A DNA stretch of 64,000 nt from Liolophura sinensis (GCF_032854445.1 NC_088295.1:14681385-14745384); one strand, 5' to 3'. Positions 12,501-44,900 are shown, numbered from the stretch's first letter. Made by a program: numbers and translations. The notes: generated from the sequence alone by a model not told the origin.

Positions 12501-14684
12501 ATGCAAACTAGGTAGGTTTTCGCTTACTGCGTTTAACATCTGATACAAATGTAAGCCAACGTACCAGCACTGTAGGCCTACAGGCAATATTTATAACTTA
12601 GCGGTACTGCAAATAGGTCTACACTGATTTTATATTCTTTATATATATATTTCATATTTTAACATGTTTTACCTCGAAGTCCAAACTTGTGGCACATAAA
12701 TTTTCTTTTTTTTCTCCCACTTTTGGAGTATCAGCTATCACATCTATGTCTGGTAGAGAAATTAAAAAACCGGAATGTAATATTTTAGGCAATAGTAATT
12801 GAAGACAATGATTGCATGGCCTTGTGGGAATTGACAGTGTCATATGATATGATAACTTCCTTGTGTTTGATCTTGTTTATAGGCCTACAGTGCGTATGCA
12901 AAGTATATATGTATGTATATAAGATTTATATGATGTACTTGTATATGTTAAATTTTCATTATTTGTATATCTAAACCATAGACTTAGTGTTAAAAATTCT
13001 AAAATTGGAAAATTTACTCATACATGAAATTGCAAAAGTATTAATAAAGTTACATACCAGAATATGTTTATTCCGTAAAATACAGTAAATTTTCTCTTTT
13101 TTTAACTGTGACCATGCAGATAAAATCTAAATTATGTGAATTATGTGATATTACTAATCAGTTCTCTTCAGTCAGAATATCTGTAATTTTTTAACGTTTA
13201 AAGTTGATCATTTACCTTAACTGGTGTAAGGAATATGTAGGTCTGCATTTGGCAGGGATGAAACCAACAAGACTAAATTGCTCTATCAAATATATTATGT
13301 GCATGTAGTATTTGGAAAACACACTATGCATTTTCAGTAAATTTATCTTGTTAGCAAACAGATCAGTTTAAGCTGACTTGGATAATACATATAACCATTA
13401 ATTCATGTTCATCTGTGTACATGTATGAGAAGTTACCTCTTAATATACCTGGGCCCAGAATCCCCAAAACGATCTTAGACTGAAATCAAAACTTCAAATC
13501 ACTTCAAAATTGTCATTTCTGAAGTAACACAGTCGAAATATTGCGTGACAGTGTAAATTCTGGGTAAGCTATTGTAGAAGAAATTTTAGGTGAAATAAAG
13601 GAAAGGAATATGCCGAATTTAATGATTCAAATTTTTACTAAAGTCTTAGATCGTATCATGATCTCGGGCCAGGTAATGTATTGCAAGGAATCTGAGTGTT
13701 TTGATTTCAGATGTATAAATGGATGTCTTTTCATAGGATTGGCAAGAATGTGTATAGAATTTACTGTGGTTGGCAAACAAATTCATTTATATCATACCTA
13801 AAGTCTCAAGACAAGGGTTGTTTCCCATGGTATTGAGTTGATATTCCTTTCACCTGAAATGGTAATATTTATAGTGTCCCCATTATCATGTACATGAAGT
13901 GTTACCTGGGACTAATTAGTTCCAGGCATTACACAGTATTACATTTTTCATCAGGTTTAAAATTGGAATAAACTGGGGTGTAAGACATAACAATTAAAAG
14001 TATGACATGTGTGAGTGGAAACAACAACTCTTGAGGTATACCACATTACTACTGTATGATCAGTAGAAAACAAAACTAAGCAAGCACATTCTTTGAAATC
14101 ATTACTTTTACAAACCAGATACCAGAGAGAAGTCTGGAAAGCTGATTTTCTTATATTTTTGATATGATTTTTCTTATACCTTGATTTTCACCCCTTCAGA
14201 TTCTCCAGTGGGAGGATAACAGAACAGCTCCCTATAGTCCCTGTCTCTATGTCTGCGACAAGGTTTAACTTGACACTATATCACTATGTATAGACCACCC
14301 CTGGATAATAAATATTTGTACATATACAAGTACTTATGGTTCTTTTATCATGTTTTTGACTGTTACTATTGCATGTGATCTGAAGTATCATATCTGCAGC
14401 ATATGAGAATTTAGGCAGTATCATAAAGACCATGATCATCTGAAGCAAAGTATATAATTATGAGGTTTAAAGGCTAGATACAGGAAGTCCTTCAGTTGTA
14501 TCCGAGACAGTTTTACTTGATAAAACAAACTTAACTTATTCCTTACTTATGTCTCTGCATTAATCAAATATTATAATCTTGACACGGAAACAGGTCTTAC
14601 AAGGCAATGGAATTTGAACAGGATTTGCGGATCAGATAACAACTAAGACAGTATCATTCTTAGAGCAGTGATGATGTTAGTTTG
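12501..14684. other. CpG-depleted non-coding stretch
   Basis: No coding exon recognised. The composition is AT-rich with very few CpG. It may be the 5' intron of the SH2D4 gene; this is inference only. Confidence 0.35.
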
Positions 14685-14835
14685 TCCAGTTATCAGGTGT
14701 GGTGTTTTTTTTGTCAAATTATCAGGTGTGATGTTTTTTTGTTAAGTTAGCAGGTGTGATTTTTTTTTTGTCAAGTTATCATTTGTGATTTTTTTTTTGG
14801 CCAAGTTATCAGGTGTAATATTTTTTGACAAGTTA
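14685..14835. repeat. Short minisatellite, about 35 bp, 5 units
   Basis: Units alternate a T-run of about 8-10 bases with GTCAAGTTATCAGGTGTGAT variants. Unit lengths vary, mainly through the T-run. Confidence 0.85.
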
Positions 14836-15011
14836 AGATAACTGATAATTAATTTTGAGATTTTGGACAAATTTTAGACCTGTAGAAAGGTATTAAAATG
14901 TAAGACTCTATTGGAAAATGGTCAAAATAATCGTCACTGTTGAAAAATTTGGTTTACATCTAACACACCAGCCTTAAGTCGTCAGGCCTGAGATATCAAC
15001 ATACATACAGA

Positions 15012-15235
15012 TACTGTAATTCTTCAACATTTCCATGTGCTTGCAGATATTAAAGTTGTTTATTCAAGCATATTCTGAAGGGAGTATTTTGTATACACTG
15101 GTGAAATTATACTGTTTTTGAAGCCTTAAAATTGGCCAATCTGACCAGCGTAGTTTTGGCCCCAAAATCAAATTAAAAATGTGCAAAAATTGCTATGAAA
15201 GTTGTTCTTGTGCATGCAAACAGTTGAGGAATTAA
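15012..15235 (+). mobile_element. MITE-1 copy 1
   Basis: The left end is TACTGTAATTCTTCAACATT and the right end CAGTTGAGGAATTAAAGG. The interior is shared with the copies at 47345, 56328 and 61506, for example TTTATTCAAGCATATTCTGA and CAAAATCAAATTAAAAATGT. The ends are inverted repeats, the length is about 224 bp, and there is no coding capacity. Confidence 0.75.
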
Positions 15236-18200
15236 AGGAACTTCTGCACATGCATACTGATGATATCACACTTAGGTTGTGATTTTTCAAAATATAGGAA
15301 AAACTGAAAGACCTACATGGTATAGATGAATAAAAATACAGGATGTTAACAAATTATTAAAATAAGATCACCTGCATTACATACTGTGTGCATCTAAACA
15401 AGTACAGAAAACAAAAACACATTTAATATATAAATTATTCAAGGTATTGATATCACCTAGAATATGTTACGTGATGAATCAATAGGTAAATAACCTAAAA
15501 TTTTGTCTCCCAAAAATTTCTTTTTCAGAGGTAAGCAAATGAGAGGAAATACTGCTTTAAGTGTTGAAACATCTTTCCTGTAGGATATTATCCTACCTTC
15601 TAAACAAACTTCAAAACACTTTTTAATGATCAATAGAACAGTCAGAATGAGGCAAAATATGCATTTTAGTCTTGGGTTGAATTTTAGGTTGTAAGATAAT
15701 GTTCTCACCTGTATGCTGGTGACCTGGAATATAGAGGTTGATCAGTAATGATTGTAAACATGCACATCTTGGATGGTTGATCAGTGATGATCATTTTAGG
15801 CACCAGGTATTGCAGTATAGATGGTAAAGATGCTGAAACACTGAATACACCTGTATTATTTGTTGGAAGTACGGAGGTTTACTTGTGAAGCTCACATGTT
15901 AGTGAGGATATTCAGACTAATCATTTTGATACATGTATGTCCACATGTCAACCCCCCTCCTCCCATAAAGCAAACATGTGTAAAAGCTATTTCTGTCTCT
16001 TAGATCATTTTAATTTGAAGCTAGAGGCAGTAATGGGTCATTACCTTTGTGGACAGATTTGCCTTTTGTCTTTAAGGCTGATTACTTTCAGCCCAGCCCT
16101 TTCCTAGAGCCCTAACTGCTTCAGGTCTTGTGTCTACTTCACCTTGTCTTTGTCTGGCTCACTCAGCTGTAACAACAGTTATCAACCCTGGGTTATAATT
16201 AATAATGCCAGTTAAATTTTGAGGCACCTAGGGGAAAGTTTTATTTTGACATATTTTGACACTGGGCGTTCTGGTTTGCTATTCTGCTGTGGCCCTGGTT
16301 AAAGACGTGATGTGTCAGGTGAAGGTAGAGGTAGAACATGGTGTACTTGTAATTCAGGGTTGAATTTTTAACCATCAAGTATCTACACACTTGTAAGGAT
16401 TGTACTGGATTTTCTTGGATCAGGATAATTTTTGGGCAGTTACCACTTTTTAAAGTGACAAAAACATAAAACTTCATAATGGCTTATTTCTATGAAGACT
16501 GTCTGTACATGGTAAGTTTTGCTCATTGTCGGCCTACTGAAGGCTATAGGAAAATAGGTTATTTCATTAAAACCCTCGTCATCACCCAGATATTTTAGTT
16601 TCTATTGTACAAAACATGTAATCACTAATTATTTTTATTTCATACTGTACATGTAAGTATCTGAATAATGTGAAATACACATGTAATTTATGCTCTTATG
16701 ATATTTCTAGTCCTGATCTTTGTCATAACTTAATAACATTAATTATAGTTCCAAAAAAACCTTTAGAATGCTTAGAACAATTAGTTAACTGTAATAATTA
16801 TGCATTTTAATTTAAAGTATCCTTGACCTTTAGTGCAAAACTATGCACTGTGTAGCAGTGCCAGAGATATGGGAGAACAATATAAACTGGTGGTTGGGAC
16901 ATTTGTCGTGACAGAGTTATAGGTTGTTTTGGGGTTGTTACTTTTTTGTGTGTGAATGTATTCAAGTTGTGTATGCATGTATTTAAGTTCACCTTTTGAA
17001 CTAGATGATGTTTTATGTTGTTTTATATATATTGATATATTTTTTGATAGGACTCTGAAGTACATGTTTCCGATATATTGTTTTGTCTGTGAAGGCCTTG
17101 GTGAAGAACAGTTTCTTTGTAAATTGACTGAGCTACCTTTGATAAATAAAGATATTATTATTATTTTTTTATTCTTCATACATGTTATGTGTCAGTGTGA
17201 AATAAAAAAAGTAAACATTACTGACAATTTCACAATTTTACCCTTTGGAAAAGACATTTGAATGATGGCCATACATGCCTTTATGGCCATCAGTTATTTA
17301 CACTATCAATATTGAACTTCAGTATAAGTATGTTTCATTTTTTTTTCCATAAGTCTTCCATGTACATTTACCGTATATAGATGTATTTGAATATTCATGA
17401 AAGGTACCTATACCTACAACAGTAATACAAGTGTAATTTGTAGGCCGCCTATGGTAGAAACGTAGGCATACGCAGTTGTCAGCAGAGCTAGAAACATCGT
17501 ATCTGCATATAGAACCTGTTCAGTGGTGGAAAATCAGCTGGGCGTTTCATTCCCATTGTTTACTAATTAAAGATCTGAAATTGCATGCATGTAGATCTGT
17601 TGTCAGAAGCTACTTAGAATGTCATGATATCTGGTTTCACAAATGACAGCCTCAGTTAATCTCTGTATAAGTTGCCATTTTTCACTACCACTGCAGTGCA
17701 CTGGGTGCATGGTTACCAACTAGATAGTAACTTCATGTAGGCCTACATGTATACTGTGTAAGTCCTGGTAGTTTGTGTACATCAGCAGGAAATAACAAAT
17801 TAAAGTGTTCCTTCTGTAAAGATTCATTTGAACATGAACATTACATCTGCTGAAGCAAACTTATGAAGTGCCTTTGTTGTCCAAAATGATGGACATATGT
17901 ACATGTAGGTAATGGTTTACTTCCATCTTTTAAATGAATTTGCTGCCTCATTGTGTTCATATGTTTATAAAAGGACATGAAAATGAATGCATACATGGAC
18001 TGGCTGTACATACAAGTATTGTGAGTGCCAACCATTATACCCATAGGGCATAGGTTCATAACCAACTGATATTGTAATCACCATTGTTATCTGGAATGTT
18101 AATCAGCCCTAGAGATCCAATATCACACACAAATGGCCTGGGGCAGTATGTAAATAAGAAGTTTAGACTTTACTACCTCAGCCTGGCAGAACGCAGATGT

Positions 18201-18295
18201 CACAAGAAACTTTCGTACCTGCTTTAACTATACTTGATCTATCATTTACATGCAGTAATGTTATATACAATGTTTTATTTCCCGACAATCTAGTG
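15236..18295. other. CpG-depleted non-coding stretch
   Basis: No gene recognised. Open frames at 16841-17261 overlap on both strands, are AT-rich and resemble no family I know. Confidence 0.4.
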
Positions 18296-18868
18296 AGGTA
18301 GTGCTATGCACTGTTGAATGGCTTAATTCATGGTACATACACAGGCAGTGCTGTGCAGTTCACATTGGCAGAGGTTAAGTGTGATGAACTATTCATAGTG
18401 CATGGAGAGGTAGTGCTATGCACTGTTTAATGACTTATTCATGGTACATATACAGGCAGTGCTGTGCAGTTCACATTGGCATAGGTTAAGTGTGATGAAC
18501 TATTCATAGTGCATGGAGAGGTAGTGCTATGCACTGTTTAATGACTTATTCATGGTACATATACAGGCAGTGCTGTGCAGTTCACATTGGCAGAGGTTAA
18601 GTGTGATGAACTGTTCATAGTGCATGGAGAGGTAGTGCTATGCACTGTTTAATGACTTATTCATGGTACATATACAGGCAGTGCTGTGCAGTTCACATTG
18701 GCAGAGGTTAAGTGTGATGTACTGTTCATAGTGCATGGAGAGGTAGTGCTATGCACTGTTTAATGATTTATTCATGGTACATATACAGGCAGTGCTGTGC
18801 AGTTCACATTGGCAGAGGTTAAGTGTTATGTGCTATTCATAGTGCATGGAGAGGTAGTGCCATGCATC
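18296..18868. repeat. 111-bp minisatellite, about 5 units
   Basis: Units start with AGGTAGTGCTATGCACTGTT at 18296, 18408, 18519, 18630, 18741 and 18852 (the last partial). The period is 111 bp and identity between the central units is very high. Confidence 0.95.
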
Positions 18869-18954
18869 ATTTGTATGTGTGTCACGTACAGTTAGAGCTA
18901 TAAGGTATGCACAATTCATGGTGCATTTAAAGGGTGCACAGCTCTAGTACTTCA

Positions 18955-19160
18955 ATACAGTGGCTGTGAGCTTAAGTTATGCTGGCTTCCTATCTGGTTG
19001 TATGTTGAAAGGTCTTCCAGCAACCTGCAGATGGTCATAGGCTTCTCGTTAGCTCTTCTTGGTGTCCTTGCATTGTAATGATGGCTGTATGTGTCATATA
19101 GGCCCTTAGTATGCTTGAGTATGGCGTAAAACGCCAAGCAGATAAATGAACAAATAAGTC
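18955..19160 (+). mobile_element. SINE-A copy lacking most of the tRNA head
   Basis: It contains the SINE-A body motifs TATGCTGGCTTCCT, CCAGCAACCTGCAGATGGTC and GAGTATGGCGTAAAACGCCA, and ends in an AAATGAACAAATAA tail. It sits between two minisatellites. Confidence 0.85.
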
Positions 19161-19169
19161 AAGCATGCA

Positions 19170-20330
19170 TTTAGTGCATTTGGCGCTATACACCATTCAT
19201 AGTAGATTCATGCAGAAGGGGTGCTATATACCAATCATAATGCAGGCAGAGGTAGTTCGACAAAAAATATGCATATTGCCAGTAGAAGGAGCACTGTATA
19301 CACCTTATATAGTGCATGTATAGGAGAGCTGTGCATTATTAATTATACAGTGGAGTTATCGGTAGAGCTGTATGCATCATTCATAGTATATGTAGGGATA
19401 GTGGTACACATCATCCATAATGCAAGTAGTGATAGTGGTACACATCATCCATAGTGGATGTAGTGATGGTGGTACACATCGTCCTTACAGTCTGTAGAAC
19501 AACAGTACACATCATCCATAGTGCACTTAGTGATGGTAGTACACATCATCCTTACAGCCTGTAGAACAATGGTACACATCATGCATAATGCAAGAAGTGA
19601 TAGTGGTACACATCATCCATAATGCAAGCAGTGATAGTGGTACACATCATCCATAATGCAAGCATTGGTAGTGGTACACATCATCCATAATGCAAGTAGT
19701 GATAGTGGTACACATCATCCATAGTGCACGTAGTAATGGTGGTACACATCGTCCTTACAGCCTGTAGAACAATGGTACACATCATCCATAATGCAAGCAG
19801 TGATAGTGGTACACATCATCCATAGTGCAAGCAGTGAAGTGGTATACATATCCATAGAGCACATAGTGATGGTGGTACACATCATCCTTACACCTTGCAT
19901 GACAATGGTACACATCGTCCATAGTGAACGTAAGGACAGTGGTACACATCATGCATAGAGGATGTAGAGATAGTGGTACACATCATCCTTAAAGTGCATG
20001 TAGTGATAGTGATACACATCTTGCTTATAGTGCATGTAGTGATGGTGGTACACATCTTCAGTAGTGCATGAAGGGTCAGTAGTACACATCATGCATAGAG
20101 CATGTGGTGATAGTGGTACACCTCATCCTTATAGTGCATGTAGTGATAGTGATACACATCTTGCTTATAGTGCATGTAGTGATGGTTGTACACATATTCC
20201 ATAGTGCATGTAGGGATACGCATAATGCATAGAGCACGTAAAGATAGTGGTACACATCATCTTTAGTGCATGTAGACCTACATGTAGTGGTAGACCTACT
20301 CATACATAGTGCAAGTCAGAGTAGTGCTGC
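19170..20330. repeat. 34-bp minisatellite with variant units
   Basis: The core unit GTACACATCATCCATAATGC plus a GTGATAGTG spacer repeats with a 34-bp period (for example at 19571, 19605 and 19639). Variants with CTTACAGCCTGTAGAACAA or ATAGTGCATGTAGTGATGG spacers give a loose higher-order structure. The flanks (19170-19380) are degenerate versions of the same themes. Confidence 0.9.
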
Positions 20331-20899
20331 ATGTACGTTCATTGTATGTGTAAAGTTAGTGATATGAACAGTTAATTATCCATGTAGAAGCAGTGCTATT
20401 CACCATTCATAGTGGATGTGGAAGAAGCTATATGCGCCATCATCAGTAATGTTATATGTACAGCAAAAGTAACATGTGCTAGACTTGCTAAGTGTAGATA
20501 TGTACATGTAGATCACAGGTAATGTTTTTGTTTGGAGTTAATAGCCTGTTGAGAATTCCATGTAGCACTGGTATGGTGCATTAATGTCATGTGACATTGA
20601 GAACATTATCTCTTGTTCAAATTGCTGATAGTGTTATAATATGGATAATGCAGAGATTACCTCACAAACATGCCCATTTTAAAGCGACATTCAGTATAAG
20701 AAAAGCAAGTGTGTCTAGCAAGCTTAAATAGCCTGCGAGCAAATTGAAAGATGTTAACTGATATGTTGTTATATGACAGAATGTGCAAATACCCTTCATA
20801 TAGGGCTTCCTAGCTATGACCCAAAAAGTTGTTTCATCTCTATCTTTCATCCTTAATTAATAATTAGTTACTGTGAGTTGGCTTCTTTAAATTATGCTC

Positions 20900-21125
20900 A
20901 CCTTGTAAGTTCAAGTCCAGCTCATGCTGACTTGCTGTAATGTCTTACGTGGGTAGGTCTGCAGAAACCTGCAGATGGTTGAGGGTTTCCTGTGGGCTTT
21001 TCCTGGTTTCCTCCCGCCATATAATGCTGGCCGCAATAGGGCAATATTCTTGAGTATTGCGTAAAACACCAAATTGCATAAAACGCCATCATATTGCGTA
21101 AAACACCAATCAAATAAATAAGTAA
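20900..21125 (+). mobile_element. SINE-A copy, partial head
   Basis: It has the box-B-like AAGTTCAAGTCCAGCTCATG, then AGAAACCTGCAGATGG, TTTCCTCCCGCCATATAATG and a locally triplicated GCGTAAAACACCAA-type segment before the AAATAAATAAG tail. Confidence 0.85.
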
Positions 21126-40488
<19,363 letters not shown>

Positions 40489-41284
40489 CTACTGTACAAA
40501 AACTGTTTTCTTAAAGAAGTGACTGACTGATTTTTGTGTTCTGTGTGTGTTGCTATTAATTTCTGTCAAATTTCATTTTGTAAATCTAGGATAATATGCA
40601 TGTGTGATATCAGATTTTAATTATGGTTTCTGGTTCTAATGGCCTTGAGCTGGCAACAGCTGCATTCCTTTCTATCAATAACATGACACTTTTATAAGCA
40701 TTAACATTACATACTTGACTGAATGGAGAAGCATTGTGATTGTAATGTATCCTATAAGTCTTCATATAACCAACAACCAATCGTGTTGGGTTTTACAATT
40801 CTATGTGCCAGCAGATATATAACTTCCCTCAGAAAAATTTGCTGTATTTTTTTAATTTATATTTGAAAAATAACATTTTAGATATTCTTTACACAGGGGA
40901 ATCTTACTATTTTCTATTGAAACAGGCTGTTTCAGATTGTTTTTTTTGCTACGAACATGTATGTACAGTTATCAGTATGAAATATTTGGAAGAAATGTTT
41001 TGTGATTGATGAAATTGTAAACTTGAATTAAAAATTTTAAAATTGTGGTACATTCATGCATTAATTCAGTTCTTTAAATATTTCTCATGAAACAGTCCCG
41101 ATCAGTGAATCTGCTCAACATTTTTCACCAAGACTGTTATACACAAACTGATATTCCATCACAAATGTATTATTCATTATAACTATTTTGCATTCTGTTT
41201 TCCTACACAGCTGTTTATTTTATATGTGTGTTCATGTTCAATATATTTCATGTCCCGTTGCAAATGCAACGTTGCTAATCTCCG
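40489..41284 (+). other. SH2D4 3' UTR and flank
   Basis: No further coding sequence. A variant poly(A) signal ATTAAA at 41027-41032 is followed by the GU-rich ATTGTGGTACATT and is a plausible end about 540 nt after the stop. A canonical AATAAA with good context exists only far downstream at 45650-45655. Confidence 0.35.
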
Positions 41285-41541
41285 TGCCCGTTAGCACGCC
41301 AGTACAGCACATGGCCCAGGAACCTGCATGACCCAGGAACCTTTCACCAGTGCGGTTGCTGTGATTTAAGTCCAACTCATGCTGGCTTCCTCTCGTGGGA
41401 AGGTCTGTCAGCAACCTGCGAATGGTTGTGGATTTCCCCCAGGTTTCCTCCCACCATAATGCTGGCCACCTTGGATTAAGTCAAAAAATTTTGTGTACGG
41501 CTTAAAACACCAATGAAATAAAATAAATAAATAAATAAATA
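41285..41541 (+). mobile_element. SINE-A copy with degenerate head
   Basis: It carries the head remnant GTGCCCGTTAGCACGCCAGT, a duplicated CCCAGGAACC, the box-B region, TCAGCAACCTGCGAATGGTT and CACCATAATGCTGGCC, and an (AAAT)n tail. Confidence 0.88.
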
Positions 41542-41916
41542 TTTGTAACTACTAGTATTTGTGGGTGTGGTGGTATAGACATGTTGGGCATGATCTACCT
41601 TCTGAGCAAGATATCTCAACTACATAATCAGAGTAGTGTTCAAAAACATTGCCTTATTTTTTCCATTTTTACCAGATATTAAATTCAGACAATTCTCCTG
41701 TGTTCCAGTGTAAGCAGGTCATATAGTAGCCTATATAGGAGCCTGTTTGTCAATATTCATCATAACCAAAAAAGCCAGGTGGGTGGGCATATGTGTTCTG
41801 TAGACACCTACCATAGCAGACTTTTTGCGTGTGTAAACTTTTTCACTTATTAGTTCATGATATGTAAAAGTGTAGGTTTACAATGTATTCTTGTCCGTTT
41901 TAATTTATGTTCATAC
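41542..41916. other. Gene-free spacer
   Basis: Nothing recognised. Confidence 0.5.
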
Positions 41917-42090
41917 ATTTATTTGATTTATTTATTTGATTGGTGTTTTACGCCGTGGAATATTTCACTTATATGACGGCGGCCAGCATTATGGTGGGAG
42001 GAAACTGGGCAGAGCCTGGGGAAAACCCACAACCATCCACAAGTTGCCGACAGACCACACGTACATGTACATGCGGAGAAGAGGCCAGCT
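41917..42090 (-). mobile_element. SINE-A copy, head missing
   Basis: The plus strand reads from the tail: ATTTATTTGATTGGTGTTTT, ATGACGGCGGCCAGCATTAT, then GTTGCCGACAGACC. The tRNA-like head beyond GAGGCCAGC is absent. Confidence 0.9.
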
Positions 42091-43483
42091 TTTATGTTCA
42101 TACATGCGTATCGTTTACGTTGATTTCCTCATTGTTTCTGCATCTTTTACATCATTCTTAGATTGGATACATCTGTCTGCTCTTCTACAAAACGAATGTT
42201 AATTTGGTACATCATTCTTCTATTCAAATCTTCTACAGCTTTTCATATCCACCTGTGTAAGCTTAGGTTGTACAAATACATGTATGTAGTGTTTGCTCCT
42301 ACTCTGTTTATATTGCAGTGTTCATAAGCATGTGTACCTCTGTGCAAATAATGGTCCTCTTTTTAGAGTGAAGATTGCTCCACATTTTTGACCTTGGGAG
42401 GGCCTGTATTCACAGAGAATGACGCAGGGTGTTTTACCCACCTACTCCACTACTGGTATATTTTGCTACATGAAAAAAAAGAAAAGAAAAAAGTTCGCGC
42501 AGTTTTACCTTCCCAAAATGTATATATTGGTAAAGATCTAAATATTGACATCTTCAAAAAGCTTAAATGGTTATATTTAAATGCATGCTGAACAGATTTC
42601 CTCATTTCTCCTTCCACTGTTATGGGTAGGAAATATCAAATGATCATTGAATGTGTCCCACAATGTGTTGACCTTAATATTAATGGGTAAATTATTCTGC
42701 TGTATCTTGTGCCGATGATGCATCAGCTCTCAGAACAAGGTATTGGCCCAAGGGTAAATGATAAAAGTGAAAGTTTTGTTTAGTGGAGGTACAAATAAAT
42801 TAATAGTGGAATTATCAATTCTGTCTTTTATTAGATGTATATGTGGCCGCCAGCTTCAGTCTGAATAGCCTTCACCTAGTCAGAATAGGCTGCAGAAAAT
42901 GTTTTCTCTGACGTGTTCTAGTGCTTAGTCAGATCTTGTTTTACTGCATCTCATATGTTCAGGGCAAACTAAATACCGGATACTGGTGCAAGCCAAAATA
43001 TTTTTGTAAATGAAGACTAGCCATCCCAGTGTAACAAAATGGTGCTGATTCTGTGAATGGTTTAGGTGTCTTGCCTGAGTGAGTGTCCGTTCTACAAGAT
43101 ATGGGCACAGTGCAAAATATTCAGACAAACACCGTCAAACAACAAATGTAAAATCAACATCAATTCTTTACTTTTGAAAGATGGTCTGAGTTGACCTGTT
43201 AGAAACCTGTAAACATTGCAGAAACCGACTGACAAACAATAACGTGAAAGCAGTGGCCTTGTTTGTATATGTATTATACGTGTACCTCATCAGTAACTAT
43301 CTAAAATGGTATATCCGTTTATTGAGAGCTACTCCAGTGCCAAAGCCTGAGTTCCAGTAAAATTGCCTGCGTTACTGTCTCATCTGCTTGATTCAGTTAC
43401 TTAAACGAAAAGACCTCTAAACTCGAAGTAGGAATCATTAAATAGACCACTTTAAACTTTGCATAAATATACTTTCATTTATT
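42091..43483. other. Gene-free stretch
   Basis: No gene or repeat recognised. Confidence 0.45.
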
Positions 43484-43797
43484 CGTCGGCTTCGGGAGCG
43501 CTAGGTCCAGGGTCAATCCTGGGTCGAGTCACACTTAAAACCTTAAAAGAGGAAGTTGTAACTTCCTCGTTTGGCGTTCTGCATAAAGGGGATAGTGCAA
43601 CACTGGTTGATCCGTATCAGTATAATGGCTCGGGCAGGGCTGCTTGCTTGCCTTCGGTAAGGCATCTCAGTGAAGCAGCACTCTGTCCTGCAACAAGGAG
43701 GCACATTACATGCGCTCTATGGATTCCTTCGTCGTCATATGACTGAAAAATTGTTAAGTATGACTTTAAACCCTAAGCACTCCCTCACTCACTCACT
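43484..43797 (+). mobile_element. SINE-B, nearly full length
   Basis: It starts with a tRNA-like head containing GGTCAATCCTGGGTCGAGTC (box-B region). The body is shared, reverse-complemented, with 8244-8599, and it ends CATATGACTGAAAAATTGTT ... CACTCACTCACT. The 3' ends of the copies agree, which supports one family. Confidence 0.88.
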
Positions 43798-44356
43798 TGC
43801 ACTTATTTTTTTAGAAGGCGTTCAAACATTTGGATTCTAAGGTGGGCGTTATGGACCATACTATCAGAGTTTAGGAACTCAACGTCACAGGAAGTTTTTC
43901 CAACTCTAATCATGACACTGAATGTTGGAATAACTCTTCATGCCCACGAGTTAAAGATTATTGAAGTAAATTTCCTAAGAATTCCTTTCTTCTGGTGAAC
44001 ATCAGGAAAAAAGCTGATGTGATGTCAGTTCTTAGATTCCATCAGTATGGCTCATAATGCCAACCATAGTATTTGACTGCCTGTCAACACTCTTTAAAAA
44101 ATCTGAAAAAATAAATGAAAGTATTTTTACACATAGTTTTCAGTTGTCTGTCTGATGAACCATACTTCATATTTTAGCTTTCTTATACTTTAAGACATAT
44201 TTTCAACTCACCCAAGACTGGAATAGCTCTCGTATAGTCCTCTGAATGGAAATACTCAAATTAATAAAACGTAAACAGTCAAGGATAAATAAATTTTTGA
44301 CGAGAAAATAAAGATGATACAGTAGTTATCTAACTTTGTTCTGTTACAGTTAATGC
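43798..44356. other. Gene-free stretch
   Basis: Nothing recognised. Confidence 0.45.
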
Positions 44357-44647
44357 TCATAATGTTCTGGGGGCCTCCGTGGCTCAGTTGGTTAGCGCAT
44401 TAGTGCAGCGTAATAACCCAGGAGTATATTACCAATGGGGTTGCTGTGAGGTCAAGTCCAGCTCATGCTGGCTTCCTCTCCAGCCGTATTTGGAAAGGAC
44501 TGTCAGAAACCTGCGGATGGTCGTGGGTTTCCCTTGAGCTTTGCCATGTTTCCTCCCACCATAATGTTGGCCGCAGTCATATTAGTAAAATATTCTTCAG
44601 TACAGCGTAATACACTAATCAAATAAATAAACAAATCATAATGTTCT
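44357..44647 (+). mobile_element. Complete SINE-A with perfect 12-bp target-site duplication
   Basis: The element occupies 44369-44635 (267 bp). Its tRNA-like head GGGCCTCCGTGGCTCAGTTG GTTAGCGC contains an A-box, and GAGGTCAAGTCC is the B-box-like sequence. The body is GCTGGCTTCCTCTCC...CCTGCGGATGGTCGTGGG and the tail AAATAAATAAACAAA. The flanks are identical 12-mers TCATAATGTTCT at 44357-44368 and 44636-44647, the hallmark of LINE-driven retrotransposition. Confidence 0.95.
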
Positions 44648-44751
44648 AGCGTGGGAGGTGTAATATTGATGTTGTTTACGATGTTTGATGCAGATCTTAC
44701 CTCAGTGTGACTTGCTTCTGGCTTAAGTTACTAATGTTACAATACAATATG

Positions 44752-44900
44752 GGCCAGATTTCACAAAACAACTTTTTATTGCATATCGTCCACATTTAAA
44801 ATATAAATTAGTATATTGCATATTTTATATGCATATATATGCTAATTTCTCTATGCCAGATTTTACAAACTAACGTTTTATTGCTGTCTATTTTTAGAGT
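44752..44900. repeat. Internal diverged duplication around an AT palindrome
   Basis: GCCAGATTTCACAAAACAAC TTTTTATTGC is repeated about 100 bp later as GCCAGATTTTACAAACTAAC GTTTTATTGC. Between them lies AT-rich, partly palindromic sequence (TTATATGCATATATATGC). Confidence 0.6.

Noticed and set aside
16841..17261. Overlapping + and - strand frames of about 100 codons
   Set aside because: Low-complexity, AT-rich and open on both strands, with no family resemblance.
43459..43746. 95-codon + strand frame
   Set aside because: It lies almost entirely within the SINE-B copy.
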